Shown in pieces: positions 44,966 to 58,591 of a stretch of DNA of 64,000 bases. Within the stretch, counting starts at the first letter, position 1. Each line of letters starts with the position of its first letter. This DNA is from Klebsiella oxytoca (GTDB lineage: Bacteria; Pseudomonadota; Gammaproteobacteria; Enterobacterales; Enterobacteriaceae). The notes below the pieces were generated by a model. The model was not told the origin of the DNA and made no database searches. It was given only the letters and a program-made list of their open reading frames with translations. Location: the NCBI RefSeq assembly GCF_009707385.1, contig NZ_CP046115.1, forward strand, positions 3,906,001 to 3,970,000, given 5' to 3'. The position numbers and the translations under genes are program-made.

Positions 44966-45592
44966 TTATTTCGTACCAAAAATCTTATCGCCGGCATCGC
45001 CGAGCCCCGGAATAATGTATCCGTGCTCGTTCAGACCCTGGTCGATTGACGCGGTGTACAGCTCGACGTCCGGATGCGCTTTCTCGAGCGCGGCAATTCC
45101 TTCCGGCGCCGCTACCAGAACCAGTACCTTAATGCTGGAGCAGCCCGCTTTTTTCAGCAGATCGATGGTGGCGATCATCGAGCCGCCGGTTGCCAGCATC
45201 GGGTCAACCACCAGCGCCATACGTTCATCGATATTGGAAACCAGCTTCTGGAAGTAAGGAACCGGCTCAAGGGTCTCTTCGTTACGATAGATGCCCACCA
45301 CGCTGATACGCGCGCTTGGCACGTGCTCAAGCACGCCTTCCATCATTCCCAGACCCGCGCGCAGAATCGGCACAACGGTAATTTTCTTGCCTTTAATCTG
45401 CTCAACTTCTACCGGGCCATTCCAGCCTTCGATAGTGACTTTTTCAGTCTCCAGATCGGCAGTGGCTTCGTAAGTCAGTAAGCTGCCAACTTCTGAGGCG
45501 AGTTCACGGAAGCGTTTGGTGCTGATGTCGTGCTCACGCATCAGGCCCAGCTTGTGTTTGACGAGTGGGTGTTTCACTTCCACGATCTTCAT
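44966..45592 (-). CDS. upp: Uracil phosphoribosyltransferase Upp
   Basis: Converts uracil and PRPP to UMP in pyrimidine salvage. The 208-residue protein (start [20 protein letters not shown]) has the PRPP-binding [19 protein letters not shown] motif and the C-terminal uracil-binding [18 protein letters not shown]. An upstream 32-codon extension of the frame lies in the leader and is not family-like. It forms an operon with uraA. Confidence 0.98.
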   Translation of the reverse strand: MKIVEVKHPLVKHKLGLMREHDISTKRFRELASEVGSLLTYEATADLETEKVTIEGWNGPVEVEQIKGKKITVVPILRAGLGMMEGVLEHVPSARISVVGIYRNEETLEPVPYFQKLVSNIDERMALVVDPMLATGGSMIATIDLLKKAGCSSIKVLVLVAAPEGIAALEKAHPDVELYTASIDQGLNEHGYIIPGLGDAGDKIFGTK

Positions 45593-45728
45593 TCTCTTTC
45601 TCCTCTGAGGGGCAACCACAAAAAAAATCGCGGGATTATACCGCTTTTTTCCTTGCGCGCCATAGCCGATATGTTTGACCACGATCAACCAAAATGCTTT
45701 ACGCTGCCTGAGCCAGTATAAGACAAAA

Positions 45729-45752
45729 TAAAAAAACCCCGCGAATGCGGGG
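45729..45752 (-). terminator. Terminator of the 6-phospho-beta-glucosidase gene
   Basis: ccccgc (45737-45742) pairs with gcgggg (45747-45752) around gaat; an A-tract at 45730-45736 is the U-run on the minus strand. It lies 22 bp after the gene's stop. Confidence 0.85.
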
Positions 45753-45774
45753 CTGGACGGGGCTTAACGCCTAT

Positions 45775-47214
<1,440 letters not shown>

Positions 47215-47397
47215 CTATGCGCAGTCGCCGCTATGCGACCGGTATTGCTGATTGAAATGGTAAACGGTGCCCACCAGTCCGGCATCGTTGCCATGGCTGA
47301 CGGTATCGATATCGTCGGCGATGCCATACCAGGCCAGGTGTTCGCGCAGCAGGGCCAGAAAGCCCGGCCGTTCCGCTATTCCGCCGCCGATTATCAC
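47215..47397 (-). pseudogene. 3' remnant of a ROK-family kinase (beta-glucoside kinase-like)
   Basis: About 60 codons (IIGGGIAERPGFLALLREHL, then NDAGLVGTVYHF near the end) match the C-terminus of ROK sugar kinases such as BglK. The frame meets a TAA just before GTG-ATA at about 47398, so the N-terminal 230 or so residues are missing. The remnant ends 9 bp before the GH1 gene, suggesting a former kinase-glucosidase operon reduced by an internal deletion. Confidence 0.75.
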
Positions 47398-47424
47398 GGC
47401 TTAACTCTTCTGGCAGCAAAAAAA

Positions 47425-47438
47425 AGAAACCGGTTTCA
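47425..47438. promoter_or_regulatory. AscG/LacI-type operator 1
   Basis: agaaaccggtttca contains the perfect 12-bp palindrome gaaaccggtttc (47426-47437). It matches the AscG-type operator TGAAACCGGTTTCA at 13 of 14 positions. It lies upstream of the kinase remnant and GH1 gene. Confidence 0.6.
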
Positions 47439-47478
47439 TTGGCATGATGATTATTACCAGGTACGCTGGCAAGCATAA

Positions 47479-49307
<1,829 letters not shown>

Positions 49308-49313
49308 CCCATC

Positions 49314-49346
49314 GCCCTGCGTTTATCCCCGCGGGGCTTTTTTTTG
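49314..49346 (+). terminator. Terminator of purMN
   Basis: gccctgcg (49314-49321) pairs with cgcggggc (49330-49337), with one G-T pair and an 8-base loop, followed by nine T residues. Confidence 0.88.
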
Positions 49347-49394
49347 ATTAAAATCGTTTAACAATCAAGCATATTGAAGAAATAATTCTTCTTC

Positions 49395-49414
49395 CTGTCA
49401 TATTGTTGTGACAG
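49395..49414 (+). promoter_or_regulatory. Possible Pho box / dyad upstream of ppk
   Basis: ctgtcatattgttgtgacag begins with a perfect Pho-box half (CTGTCAT) and forms an inverted repeat ctgtca/tgacag. The second direct-repeat half is weak. It lies 72 bp before ppk, which is PhoB-influenced in some enterics. Confidence 0.4.
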
Positions 49415-49485
49415 AGTGAATCGCTATGCGGAAAATTTCGTCATAATAGTCTATGTCCTGTGAGTAAAACGGAGTGTGAGCTGTA

Positions 49486-51546
49486 ATGGGCCAGGAAAAG
49501 CTATACATCGAAAAAGAACTCAGCTGGTTGTCCTTTAACGAGCGCGTACTTCAGGAAGCGGCGGACAAAAGCAATCCGCTGATCGAACGCATGCGCTTTT
49601 TGGGGATTTACTCCAACAACCTCGATGAATTTTATAAAGTGCGCTTTGCCGAACTTAAGCGCCGCATCATCATCAGCGAAGAACAAGGCCGTACCGCACA
49701 CTCTCGCCACCTGCTGGGCAAAATTCAGGCTCGCGTCCTTAAGGCCGATCAGGAGTTTGACGGTTTATATAATGAACTGCTGCTGGAAATGGCGCGTAAC
49801 CAGATTTTCCTGATTAATGAACGCCAGCTCTCCGTCAACCAGCAGTCATGGCTGCGTAACTACTTCAAGCTGTATCTTCGTCAGCACATCACGCCGATCC
49901 TGATTAACCGCGAAACGGATCTGGTGCAGTTTCTGAAGGATGATTACACCTACCTGGCCGTCGAAATTATTCGCGGGGACACCATTAATTACGCGCTGCT
50001 TGAGATCCCCTCAGACAAAGTGCCGCGTTTTGTGAACCTGCCGCCGGAAGCGCCACGCCGCCGTAAACCGATGATTCTGTTAGATAACATCCTGCGCTAT
50101 TGCCTTGATGATATCTTTAAAGGTTTTTTCGATTACGATGCGCTTAACGCCTACTCGATGAAAATGACACGTGACGCCGAATACGATCTGGTGCACGAAA
50201 TGGAATCGAGCCTGATGGAGCTGATGTCCTCCAGCCTGAAACAGCGTCTGACCGCCGAGCCGGTGCGTTTCGTCTACCAGCGCGATATGCCGGACGCAAT
50301 GGTCGAAATGCTGCGCGATAAGCTCTCCATCTCCAATTACGATTCGATGCTGCCGGGCGGCCGCTACCACAACTTCAAAGATTTTATCGGCTTCCCGAAC
50401 GTCGGCAAAGCTAACCTGGTCAATAAGCCGATGCCGCGCCTGCGTCATCTGTGGTTTGATAAATTCCGTAACGGCTTTGACGCGATCCGCGAACGCGACG
50501 TACTGCTTTACTACCCGTACCACACTTTTGAACACGTTCTTGAACTGCTGCGCCAGGCCTCTTTCGATCCGAGCGTACTGGCGATCAAAATCAACATCTA
50601 CCGGGTAGCGAAAGATTCACGGATTATCGATTCGATGATTCATGCCGCCCACAACGGTAAGAAAGTCACGGTGGTGGTGGAACTACAGGCGCGTTTTGAC
50701 GAAGAAGCCAATATTCATTGGGCTAAACGCCTGACCGAAGCCGGCGTACACGTTATTTTCTCTGCTCCAGGGCTGAAAATTCACGCCAAGCTGTTCCTTG
50801 TTTCCCGTAAAGAAGGCGATGAAGTTGTTCGCTATGCGCATATCGGTACCGGCAACTTCAACGAGAAGACCGCGCGTCTTTATACCGATTACTCCCTGCT
50901 GACGGCTGATGCGCGCATCACCAATGAAGTCCGCCGGGTATTTAACTTTATTGAAAATCCATACCGTCCGGTAAGCTTCGACTACCTGCTGGTGTCGCCG
51001 CAAAACTCGCGTCGTCTGCTTTATGAAATGATCGATCGCGAAATTGCCAACGCGCAAAATGGTGAGCCATCAGGGATTATGCTGAAGCTGAACAACCTGG
51101 TCGATAAAGGCCTGGTAGACCGTCTCTACGCCGCTTCAAGCTCAGGCGTGCCGGTTAATTTGCTCATTCGCGGTATGTGCTCGCTGATCCCCGGTCTGGA
51201 AGGAATAAGCGAAAACATACGGGTGATCAGCATTGTTGACCGTTTCCTTGAGCATGACCGGGTTTATTGCTTTGAAAACGGCGGCGAAAAGCAGGTTTGG
51301 CTATCATCCGCCGACTGGATGACGCGCAATATCGACTATCGTATCGAAGTCGCCGCGCCGCTGCTGGATCCGCGCCTGAAACAGCGCGTGCTGGATATTT
51401 TCGATCTCCTATTCAACGATACTGTGAAAGCACGCTATCTTGATAAAGAACTGAGTAATCGCTACGTGCCCCGCGGCAATCGCCGCAAAGTCCGCGCACA
51501 GATGGCGATATACGACTACCTCAAATCACTTGAACAGCCCGATTAA
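49486..51546 (+). CDS. ppk: Polyphosphate kinase Ppk (PPK1)
   Basis: Membrane-associated enzyme that polymerises the gamma-phosphate of ATP into inorganic polyphosphate. The 686-residue protein begins [20 protein letters not shown]. It contains the phosphorylated His in [11 protein letters not shown] and the downstream [20 protein letters not shown] block. The N-terminal, head and two PLD-like C-terminal domains are all present. It is 4 bp upstream of ppx, forming the usual operon. Confidence 0.98.
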   Translation: MGQEKLYIEKELSWLSFNERVLQEAADKSNPLIERMRFLGIYSNNLDEFYKVRFAELKRRIIISEEQGRTAHSRHLLGKIQARVLKADQEFDGLYNELLLEMARNQIFLINERQLSVNQQSWLRNYFKLYLRQHITPILINRETDLVQFLKDDYTYLAVEIIRGDTINYALLEIPSDKVPRFVNLPPEAPRRRKPMILLDNILRYCLDDIFKGFFDYDALNAYSMKMTRDAEYDLVHEMESSLMELMSSSLKQRLTAEPVRFVYQRDMPDAMVEMLRDKLSISNYDSMLPGGRYHNFKDFIGFPNVGKANLVNKPMPRLRHLWFDKFRNGFDAIRERDVLLYYPYHTFEHVLELLRQASFDPSVLAIKINIYRVAKDSRIIDSMIHAAHNGKKVTVVVELQARFDEEANIHWAKRLTEAGVHVIFSAPGLKIHAKLFLVSRKEGDEVVRYAHIGTGNFNEKTARLYTDYSLLTADARITNEVRRVFNFIENPYRPVSFDYLLVSPQNSRRLLYEMIDREIANAQNGEPSGIMLKLNNLVDKGLVDRLYAASSSGVPVNLLIRGMCSLIPGLEGISENIRVISIVDRFLEHDRVYCFENGGEKQVWLSSADWMTRNIDYRIEVAAPLLDPRLKQRVLDIFDLLFNDTVKARYLDKELSNRYVPRGNRRKVRAQMAIYDYLKSLEQPD

Positions 51547-51549
51547 CCT

Positions 51550-53091
51550 ATGCCAATAAACGAAAAAGCCCCTCGACCGCAGGAGTTCGCCGCGGTCGAC
51601 CTCGGTTCGAACAGTTTTCATATGGTGATCGCCCGTGTCGTTGACGGGGCAATGCAGATCATCGGTCGTCTTAAACAGCGCGTACATCTGGCCGATGGTC
51701 TGGATGAAAACTCTGTACTGAGCGAAGAGGCTATTACGCGTGGGCTGAACTGCCTGTCGCTATTCGCCGAACGCCTGCAGGGTTTTGATCCGTCAAGCGT
51801 CTGCATCGTTGGCACGCACACCCTGCGTCAGGCGACAAACGCCGCCGAATTCCTCAAGCGCGCGGAAGAAGTCATCCCCTACCCGATAGAGATAATCCCC
51901 GGCAACGAAGAAGCGCGACTGATTTTTATGGGCGTGGAGCATACGCAGCCGGAGCGAGGCCGTAAGCTGGTCATTGATATCGGCGGCGGCTCTACCGAGC
52001 TGGTTATCGGTGAAGATTTCGAGCCTCGCCTGGTGGAAAGCCGCCGGATGGGCTGCGTAAGCTTCTCTCAGGCCTATTTCGCTGGCGGCGTCATCAATAA
52101 AGAGAATTTTCAGCGCGCGCGTCTGTCGGCCGTGCAAAAGCTGGAAACGCTGGCGTGGCAGTTCCGCATTCAGGGCTGGAACGTCGCCCTAGGCGCGTCG
52201 GGTACCATTAAAGCCGCTCACGAAGTGCTGGTGGCAATGGGCGAGAAAGACGGCTTCATCACCCCTGAGCGCCTTGAGATGCTGGTCGAAGAGCTGCTGA
52301 AGTACAAAAACTTCGACTCGCTGAGCCTGCCTGGGCTGTCAGAAGACCGCAAAGCCGTTTTTGCTCCCGGCCTGGCTATCCTGTGCGGAGTATTTGACGC
52401 GCTGGCGATTAAAGAACTGCGTTTGTCCGATGGCGCCCTGCGCGAAGGCGTTCTGTACGAAATGGAAGGACGTTTCCGTCATCAGGATATCCGTAGCCGC
52501 ACCGCGCAAAGCCTGGCTAACCAATATAATATCGACCGCGAACAGGCGCGTCGGGTACTGGAAACCACCACGCACATTTATGAGCAGTGGCTGGAACAAA
52601 ATCCCAAACTTGCCAATCCTCATCTGGCTGCGCTGCTGAAGTGGGCAACCATGCTGCATGAAGTCGGTTTAAATATTAACCATAGCGGTATGCACCGCCA
52701 TTCGGCTTACATCCTGCAAAACAGCGATCTTCCAGGCTTTAATCAGGAACAGCAGATGCTAATGGCAACGTTGGTTCGCTATCACCGAAAGGCCATCAAG
52801 CTGGATGATTTACCGCGTTTTACGCTGTTTAAGAAAAAACAGTTTCTGCCGTTAATTCAGCTACTGCGCCTTGGCGTCCTGCTGAATAACCAACGTCAGG
52901 CAACGACAACGCCGCCGACTCTCACGCTGAAAACCGAGGCGAACCACTGGACGCTCACGTTTCCGCATGACTGGTTTAGCCAGAATGCGCTGGTGCTGCT
53001 TGACCTGGAAAAAGAGCAGGAGTACTGGGAGGGCGTTCCTGACTGGTGGCTAAAAATCAGCGAAGAAGAGAAGCCTGACGCGGCTAGCTAA
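51550..53091 (+). CDS. ppx: Exopolyphosphatase Ppx
   Basis: Processively degrades polyphosphate from the ends and is inhibited by ppGpp during stringent response. The 513-residue protein has the ASKHA fold with motifs [33 protein letters not shown] and [20 protein letters not shown], and a C-terminal HD-like extension ([16 protein letters not shown]). Length equals E. coli Ppx. It is converging with pdeF. Confidence 0.98.
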   Translation: MPINEKAPRPQEFAAVDLGSNSFHMVIARVVDGAMQIIGRLKQRVHLADGLDENSVLSEEAITRGLNCLSLFAERLQGFDPSSVCIVGTHTLRQATNAAEFLKRAEEVIPYPIEIIPGNEEARLIFMGVEHTQPERGRKLVIDIGGGSTELVIGEDFEPRLVESRRMGCVSFSQAYFAGGVINKENFQRARLSAVQKLETLAWQFRIQGWNVALGASGTIKAAHEVLVAMGEKDGFITPERLEMLVEELLKYKNFDSLSLPGLSEDRKAVFAPGLAILCGVFDALAIKELRLSDGALREGVLYEMEGRFRHQDIRSRTAQSLANQYNIDREQARRVLETTTHIYEQWLEQNPKLANPHLAALLKWATMLHEVGLNINHSGMHRHSAYILQNSDLPGFNQEQQMLMATLVRYHRKAIKLDDLPRFTLFKKKQFLPLIQLLRLGVLLNNQRQATTTPPTLTLKTEANHWTLTFPHDWFSQNALVLLDLEKEQEYWEGVPDWWLKISEEEKPDAAS

Positions 53092-53102
53092 TTTATCCCT
53101 TG

Positions 53103-53122
53103 TGGGCCGGACTTCCGGCCCA
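53103..53122. terminator. Hairpin between convergent ppx and pdeF
   Basis: tgggccgg (53103-53110) pairs with ccggccca (53115-53122) around actt. It has no strong T-run, so termination efficiency is uncertain. Confidence 0.5.
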
Positions 53123-53130
53123 TTCGCCTG

Positions 53131-55350
53131 TTAATCCTCAACCAACGCCTCCAGCGGAGCCGGTTTGCCGATATCATAACCCTGCATATAATCAATCCCC
53201 AGCGACACTACCGCCTGACGAATCTCCGGCGTTTCGACATATTCGGCTACCACCTGCATATTTCTCATCCGCGCAAGAAGGCAAATGGAAGCGACCGCCT
53301 GATAGTCCAGACTGCTGGAGACCAGATTACGAATAAAACTGCCGTCAATTTTCAGCAAATCCGCATTCATCGTTTTCAGCCGCGCATAGCTGGCATAACC
53401 GGTGCCAAAATCATCAATTGCCACCCGGCAGCCCAGCTCCTGAAGCTGCGCCAGGGTTTTCCGCGCTTGTTCAGGATTGGTCAGTGAATGGTTTTCTGTC
53501 AGTTCAAAAATAATCTGCCACGGCTCGATGTCATAGTGCTCCAGCAGCGTTTTCACCTGCTGATGAAAATGGCTGTTGCTCACCGAAAAAGGTGAAATAT
53601 TAATTGCCAGGCGCATTCCCGGAAGCTTCTTGCGCTGCTTGTCCATAAAGATAAGCGTATGTTCGAGAACCCAGCTATCAATACGTGCCGAAAGGCCAAA
53701 CTCGTACGCCACGGGTAAAAAAACCTCCGGCATGATGATTTCATCATTGTCGTTCAACATCCTGAGCAGAACTTCATGGTAGCAGTCCCCCCGGATACCC
53801 ACTATCGGCTGCGCCATCAGGACAAAGCGATCCTGATCCAGCGCCTTCACCAGCTGATTCATTATCGTGACTTTGTCTTTTAGTTCCTGCTGCAAAGTGA
53901 TGGCTCCGCGACGCTGCAAGTTCTCAGGGCTGCCGGTCGCCAGTGAAAGATCGGCCGCGCTGTTGAGCTCACCAAGCAGTAAATGCAGATGGATCACCGG
54001 GGAACGAACGTTGCAATAGCTAAATCCCACGGGCGGCTGCAGGGGCATCCCATTCCAGACAAAACGGAATTTTTTGAGGTGTTCATAGAGCAGAGGAATT
54101 CGCCGTTGATGCTCGTCACTGTTCAGACGGATCACCAGCTCATGCCCGGCCATTTGAAAGATATTTTCTCCGGGCTGCAGCAATCCGTGGAGTGATTCTG
54201 CCAGCATCTGTTTGTATTGAATACGCAACAGAACGCCATAATGGCGGCCCAATATTTCCAGCTCGGGAATACGTAAGAAGCACAGCGCTGACCAGGAAGA
54301 TTTATTTAATTCCCGGCTCAGCGCCCGGATGTTAGGCAAACGTACAACCGGATCAATGAAGGCCATTCTTCGCATTCGCGAATAAATCACCCGCTGTTGC
54401 GTCGCCAGCATCGCCGTATAGGCAATAATAAATGAAAAAACAAGGTAGCTGGAGGAAGTAATCGCCAGCTGATTATCATACATCGGCGAGTGGGGCAGAT
54501 ATTGATAATGAAAATGGATAATAACAATTAAAACTAGCGCCCATATCAATGAGATAGAACGATAGCCAAAACGCATTGCTCCCCATAGCATTACCGGCAT
54601 AAGCAATGACAAGGTATAGTTTGTACTAAAGATAGTACTTTGATTAGTTAGCGGCATTAAGAGTAAAGCCAGGAATATCAACAGCGTCGCTGCCCATAAT
54701 GCTATTTCAACACGCTTGATTTTTGGGTCGATTTGCAAGCGGACCTGAGAAATAAATCCGCGGATATACGTCGGATTTCTGATAATACGAATCAAAAAAT
54801 AGCATAACGGCACGCCCGTTAAGCATCCTACCATCAAGGCCTGAAACGTAATTAAAGAACGCAAACTCAATGGATTAACGCCAATCAACCCCGTGGCGCG
54901 CGGATGAATACCCAGATACTCAGCCAGCTGCGAAAGAATCAGAAAAATAGATGAGGGCAGAAACATTTGCCAGAACAGACGGTGAGGCATTAACCCTACA
55001 TTACCGTGTGATATTTGCTGCCTTCGCGGCACAAAAATTCGGTATCCGCCCCAGCACAGGACGGTCGGAATAAGAAAATGGAAAATAACCCCGATCGAAT
55101 CTTCCAGCGTCATGCCGCGCGTAATGGAAAGTAGTAAACCGAGAACGATACCCGGAATCGCAGCCCAGCCAAAAAACAGCATCAGGCTCAGAACTAATGC
55201 CAGGGGTAAGTAGTAAAGATAGACTTCATTGCCATCCAGCAACGCAGCAGTATTAGCCCATCGCGATATTGGAAGCAACAATGCCGGTAAGATAAGCGGT
55301 AGCGCCCACCATTTATCCCGATATTGCCTGTAAAGTTTAATTATGCTCAT
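53131..55350 (-). CDS. pdeF: PdeF (YfgF), cyclic-di-GMP phosphodiesterase
   Basis: Inner-membrane EAL-domain phosphodiesterase. Of 739 residues, the first 310 or so form a MASE1 sensory region with about eight TM segments. A degenerate GGDEF-like domain follows (around residues 330-470, lacking a GGDEF motif). The EAL domain (about 490-739) has EVLLRM in place of EAL, as in E. coli (EILLRM), and the conserved DDFGTGYASYARL, LKIDGSFIRNL and EYVETPE motifs. E. coli YfgF is FNR-regulated and needed under anaerobic peroxide stress; a perfect FNR box is present here. Confidence 0.95.
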   Translation of the reverse strand: MSIIKLYRQYRDKWWALPLILPALLLPISRWANTAALLDGNEVYLYYLPLALVLSLMLFFGWAAIPGIVLGLLLSITRGMTLEDSIGVIFHFLIPTVLCWGGYRIFVPRRQQISHGNVGLMPHRLFWQMFLPSSIFLILSQLAEYLGIHPRATGLIGVNPLSLRSLITFQALMVGCLTGVPLCYFLIRIIRNPTYIRGFISQVRLQIDPKIKRVEIALWAATLLIFLALLLMPLTNQSTIFSTNYTLSLLMPVMLWGAMRFGYRSISLIWALVLIVIIHFHYQYLPHSPMYDNQLAITSSSYLVFSFIIAYTAMLATQQRVIYSRMRRMAFIDPVVRLPNIRALSRELNKSSWSALCFLRIPELEILGRHYGVLLRIQYKQMLAESLHGLLQPGENIFQMAGHELVIRLNSDEHQRRIPLLYEHLKKFRFVWNGMPLQPPVGFSYCNVRSPVIHLHLLLGELNSAADLSLATGSPENLQRRGAITLQQELKDKVTIMNQLVKALDQDRFVLMAQPIVGIRGDCYHEVLLRMLNDNDEIIMPEVFLPVAYEFGLSARIDSWVLEHTLIFMDKQRKKLPGMRLAINISPFSVSNSHFHQQVKTLLEHYDIEPWQIIFELTENHSLTNPEQARKTLAQLQELGCRVAIDDFGTGYASYARLKTMNADLLKIDGSFIRNLVSSSLDYQAVASICLLARMRNMQVVAEYVETPEIRQAVVSLGIDYMQGYDIGKPAPLEALVED

Positions 55351-55480
55351 AGATGCTCAACGGATAACCCCAAATCCTGCAGGGTATATTCAGGCAGGCA
55401 TCCAACCGACCGTCACTATCGCGCCGTGAATAAAGACGCGGAACTGGCTGGTGATTTTAGTTGTCGGTGAAAACAGACGG

Positions 55481-55494
55481 TTGATATAAATCAA
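55481..55494. promoter_or_regulatory. FNR box upstream of pdeF
   Basis: ttgatataaatcaa is a perfect match to TTGAT-N4-ATCAA. It lies 130 bp upstream of the pdeF start, in the region shared with yfgG. Confidence 0.8.
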
Positions 55495-55584
55495 GAAATC
55501 ACCTAGCTAATATTAATAATACCTGTTTTTTAACATCTATTGCTCCTGAGCAGAAAGCATGTAAATACGAGGTTTATCTTATAT

Positions 55585-55600
55585 AACATTAATTAATGTT
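55585..55600. promoter_or_regulatory. 16-bp perfect palindrome between pdeF and yfgG
   Basis: aacattaattaatgtt is a perfect, AT-rich inverted repeat. It may be an operator; no regulator is identified. The rest of the 352-bp gap shows a -10-like tatact at 55683 for yfgG and no further gene. Confidence 0.4.
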
Positions 55601-55702
55601 TTAGCTCTGGGATTTTTACATCGTCATCAATTGACCCTTCCGCTTTCCTGTGCCTTAATACCCACATCGCCCATCCTCTGGGTATACTTTAAGGAACCTT
55701 TT

Positions 55703-55912
55703 GTGAGTCAGGCACCCAGTATGCGTAAACGACATCGATTTAACCGTCGCATGACCCGTATCGTACTGCTTATCAGCTTTATCTTTTTCTTTGGACGCTT
55801 CGTCTACTCCTCTATCGGTGCCTGGTACCATCATCAGGACAAAAAGCAATCGCAGCCATCAACTATCATCGTTGAACCTTCTGATTCACTGAAAACGCCG
55901 ATCCAAAAATAA
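55703..55912 (+). CDS. yfgG: YfgG, small single-TM protein
   Basis: A 69-residue protein from GTG 55703 (SD aaggaac), reading VSQAPSMRKRHRFNRRMTRI, close to E. coli YfgG (63 residues). One TM helix (VLLISFIFFFGRFVYSSIGA) follows a very basic N-terminus; the tail is polar. YfgG is associated with nickel/cobalt stress in E. coli. A longer frame upstream to 55631 is not family-like. Confidence 0.9.
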   Translation: MSQAPSMRKRHRFNRRMTRIVLLISFIFFFGRFVYSSIGAWYHHQDKKQSQPSTIIVEPSDSLKTPIQK

Positions 55913-55927
55913 GCGCGCAGCGCCTGC

Positions 55928-56818
55928 CTAATTGCTTACTACTCGCGACAGCAAACGCAGAAGCTCAGCAATACCTTTGCTGATGATTTTATCCTGCCTC
56001 ATTACGATGCCTAGCTGACGATACAATAGCGGAGTCAAGGATTGCACATTTAAGCCGATGCGATCCTGCTCATGCTCTACCGCCGTACGCGGTACAATGC
56101 TGTATCCCAGTCCCGCACATACCATACGTTTGATAGCCTCAATACTGCCTAACTGCATTACGGGCGCAATCCTCCGCCCGTCTGCGAGAAACCAGCTATC
56201 GATCAGATCCCGGGTTCCGCTCCCCGATTCAAACGCGATAAACGGCAGCATCTGCAAAACTTCAGGAGTCAGCGCTGACGGCAAAACATCCCTATCGCTA
56301 GCCAGAATACCGACAAACTCTTCATCCATAACTGCCGTCACAGCCAGGTTACGTCCGCTCACCGGGAGCGTAACTAACCCTAAATCAAGGCGATTTTCTT
56401 CAACAGCTCGAACAATATCCAGAGTATTACCGGTGGCGACTCCAACGGTCAGTAGCGGATGCTGTTCGCGCAGCTTTAACAACAGCGGTGGCAAAAGATG
56501 GATACAGGCCGTTGCGCCGGTACCCAGCGTTATCGAGCCGCTGACTTCACGATTAAACTCGCTAACTGATTGCACCGCGGCGTTCACCGCCTGTTCAATC
56601 TGCTCGCTATGCGCCAGCAGCGCAACTCCTGCCGCCGTCGCTTTGATACCTCGCCCCGTTCGCTCAAGCAGTCTGGTCTGCAGAAATTGCTCCAGCTGAC
56701 GCACCTGCAGGCTCACCGCAGGCTGCGACAGCCCCAGCAGGTCAGCAACTGCTGAGAAGCTTCCACGCTGTACGACCAGGCGGAACGTCGCCAGATTTCC
56801 CAGATTGAGCATCGTCAT
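55928..56818 (-). CDS. LysR-family transcriptional regulator
   Basis: A 296-residue LysR protein: N-terminal helix-turn-helix (GNLATFRLVVQRGSFSAVAD and LLGLSQPAVSLQVRQLEQFL, residues about 5-45) and the usual two-lobed effector domain (LTVGVATGNTLDIVRAVEE). ATG 56818 is chosen; ATG 56812 is equally possible, and frames further upstream enter the operator. Divergent from the MFS gene 98 bp away, so it most likely controls that transporter. Effector unknown. In E. coli, yfgH/yfgI occupy this place. Confidence 0.88.
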   Translation of the reverse strand: MTMLNLGNLATFRLVVQRGSFSAVADLLGLSQPAVSLQVRQLEQFLQTRLLERTGRGIKATAAGVALLAHSEQIEQAVNAAVQSVSEFNREVSGSITLGTGATACIHLLPPLLLKLREQHPLLTVGVATGNTLDIVRAVEENRLDLGLVTLPVSGRNLAVTAVMDEEFVGILASDRDVLPSALTPEVLQMLPFIAFESGSGTRDLIDSWFLADGRRIAPVMQLGSIEAIKRMVCAGLGYSIVPRTAVEHEQDRIGLNVQSLTPLLYRQLGIVMRQDKIISKGIAELLRLLSRVVSN

Positions 56819-56831
56819 CACAAAGTTTCTC

Positions 56832-56846
56832 TTATAAGGGTTATAA
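56832..56846. promoter_or_regulatory. Probable LysR operator between lysR and MFS gene
   Basis: ttataagggttataa is a 15-bp dyad (ttataa-ggg-ttataa) in the 98-bp divergent gap, close to the regulator start, as expected for a LysR autoregulatory site. Confidence 0.5.
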
Positions 56847-56916
56847 ATGTACCGGACTGCCCGCACATTAGCGCGCGGGGTATGCTGCCGACAACAGCGT
56901 AACAAAATGGAAACTC

Positions 56917-58161
56917 ATGAATACACCTGCAAAATTACTCGCTGCACCGCGCTTTGTCACTCTTACCGCCGGATGCAATCAGCTTATTAACTGGGGAATA
57001 TCGTTTTATATGCCCGGTACTTTCGCCAGGTCTATCGCTCAGGAAACCGACTGGGCCATAGCCGAAATCTACTTAGGTCTTACTCTTGCTATGTTCATGA
57101 TGGCGATTATCTCCCCGTTTGTCGCCAGGCTACTGGCCCGCTTTGGCGGCCAACGGGTCGTCGTGACCGGTACCCTGATGATTTCAGCAGGCTGTCTGAT
57201 AATGGCTTACGTCCATAGCCTGACGGGCTGGTACGCCGCCTGGCTCCTGACCGGTGTCGGTATGAGGCTGGCGCTTTACGACGCGCTTTTCGCCGCGCTG
57301 GTAAATATCTATGGACAGCGCGCCAGGTTATCCATCTCGCGCGTGACTCTGGCCGGAGGATTGGCCTCGGCTCTGTTCTGGCCGCTTGGCGCATGGTTAC
57401 TGACGCAGACGGACTGGCGGCACGCTCTCCTGATGTATGCCCTGTTCGGCGTGCTTAGCGCTACGCTGCTATGGGGAATGCCGAATACCAAATTACCGTT
57501 GCCGATAAGGGTGAAAAAAAGCCAGCGGCTTTCAAAGCACGATCGACGTCCGGCTCTGCTTTACGCATCGTTAATTGCGCTGATTACCTTCGTCTCAAAC
57601 GGCACGTCGACGCATCTTCCGGAGTTTATCGCCAGCTTCGGGCTGCCTGTCGCAGTGGGGATGCTGTGGGGAATTGGGCAAACGGGCGCTCGTTTTCTCG
57701 AAGTCGTGTCGGGTTCCATACTAACGCCGCTGAAGCTAACGATATTGACGACCTTTTTGATGCCTCTCTGCTTCGTCGTTGGTCTGAGTGGGCCTTATCT
57801 CTCCTGGTGCGCAGGAGCATTTGTATTAGGCTACGGCGCGATCAATGGCCTGACAACCGTATTTAAAGCCACTCTACCGCTGCAGCTTTTTGCCGCCGAG
57901 GATTATGCCCAGCGGACCGGTGTTCTTTTGATTCCCGCCCAGCTTCTGGCCGCCATATCGCCGTTTGCCTACGCATGGATGAATCATTATCTTGGGATGT
58001 CAGGCAGCTTAGCGGTCTCTGCCGCTCTGGCGCTGCTGGTGACAGGGTTAGCAATAATGATTGCTATCAATCAATACAGAGTAACAGCGGCCGCCCGGCA
58101 AAATGAATTGATAGAAAATGACGCCAATAACCCAGAGACTCTAACTCAACCACAGGATTAG
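56917..58161 (+). CDS. MFS transporter of unknown substrate
   Basis: A 414-residue major facilitator protein with about 12 TM segments. The conserved loop 2-3 pattern appears as RLLARFGGQRVVVTG, and a central loop around residue 195-215 (KKSQRLSKHDRRPA) separates the two halves. C-terminal tail is polar. It is paired with a divergent LysR gene and is likely induced by its substrate. I cannot name the substrate; the family includes many uncharacterised proteins. Confidence 0.88.
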   Translation: MNTPAKLLAAPRFVTLTAGCNQLINWGISFYMPGTFARSIAQETDWAIAEIYLGLTLAMFMMAIISPFVARLLARFGGQRVVVTGTLMISAGCLIMAYVHSLTGWYAAWLLTGVGMRLALYDALFAALVNIYGQRARLSISRVTLAGGLASALFWPLGAWLLTQTDWRHALLMYALFGVLSATLLWGMPNTKLPLPIRVKKSQRLSKHDRRPALLYASLIALITFVSNGTSTHLPEFIASFGLPVAVGMLWGIGQTGARFLEVVSGSILTPLKLTILTTFLMPLCFVVGLSGPYLSWCAGAFVLGYGAINGLTTVFKATLPLQLFAAEDYAQRTGVLLIPAQLLAAISPFAYAWMNHYLGMSGSLAVSAALALLVTGLAIMIAINQYRVTAAARQNELIENDANNPETLTQPQD

Positions 58162-58591
58162 AATTCCCTATTAAGTCCCCTCTGTCATACCTATTAAAAA
58201 TGGTCAAAGTGGAGCAATCAATACAGATAAAAAATTAGCAAAATAAAATTAGTCAATATTCAAGATTATTTTAAACGTTAAGATAAAGATACTCTATATT
58301 TGCTCTACTAAAAAATCTAAAACTAATCTCTCAGCAGATAAAAAATCACTCAGACAGACGCAGGAAAATAAAAAAACGATGTTACATATAGTAAATAAAT
58401 CTGATTTTATTGCAGGAAATCACTCCATAAATTATTCATTGCCATCAAAAACCAATTATTATCAATAAGTTACTGTTAAGCAACAAACAACCCTCCCGGT
58501 TAGCTCAATGTGCTTGCCTGTAAACCTGTAGTACATATATTTCTTTTTTGATACTTTACGCCCATTAGTAATTTGGTCCATGGAGGACACC
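58162..58591. other. AT-rich gap before the accessory module
   Basis: About 430 bp between the MFS gene and the lipoprotein, strongly A+T-rich, with no gene that I can support. A -10-like tatact/gatact motif near 58550 could serve the lipoprotein gene. The composition suggests horizontally acquired, H-NS-bound DNA (inference). Confidence 0.5.

Noticed and set aside
58580..58591. ATG 58580 as lipoprotein start
   Set aside because: It would place the SD-like ggagg inside the coding region and add polar residues before the signal peptide; TTG 58592 fits better.
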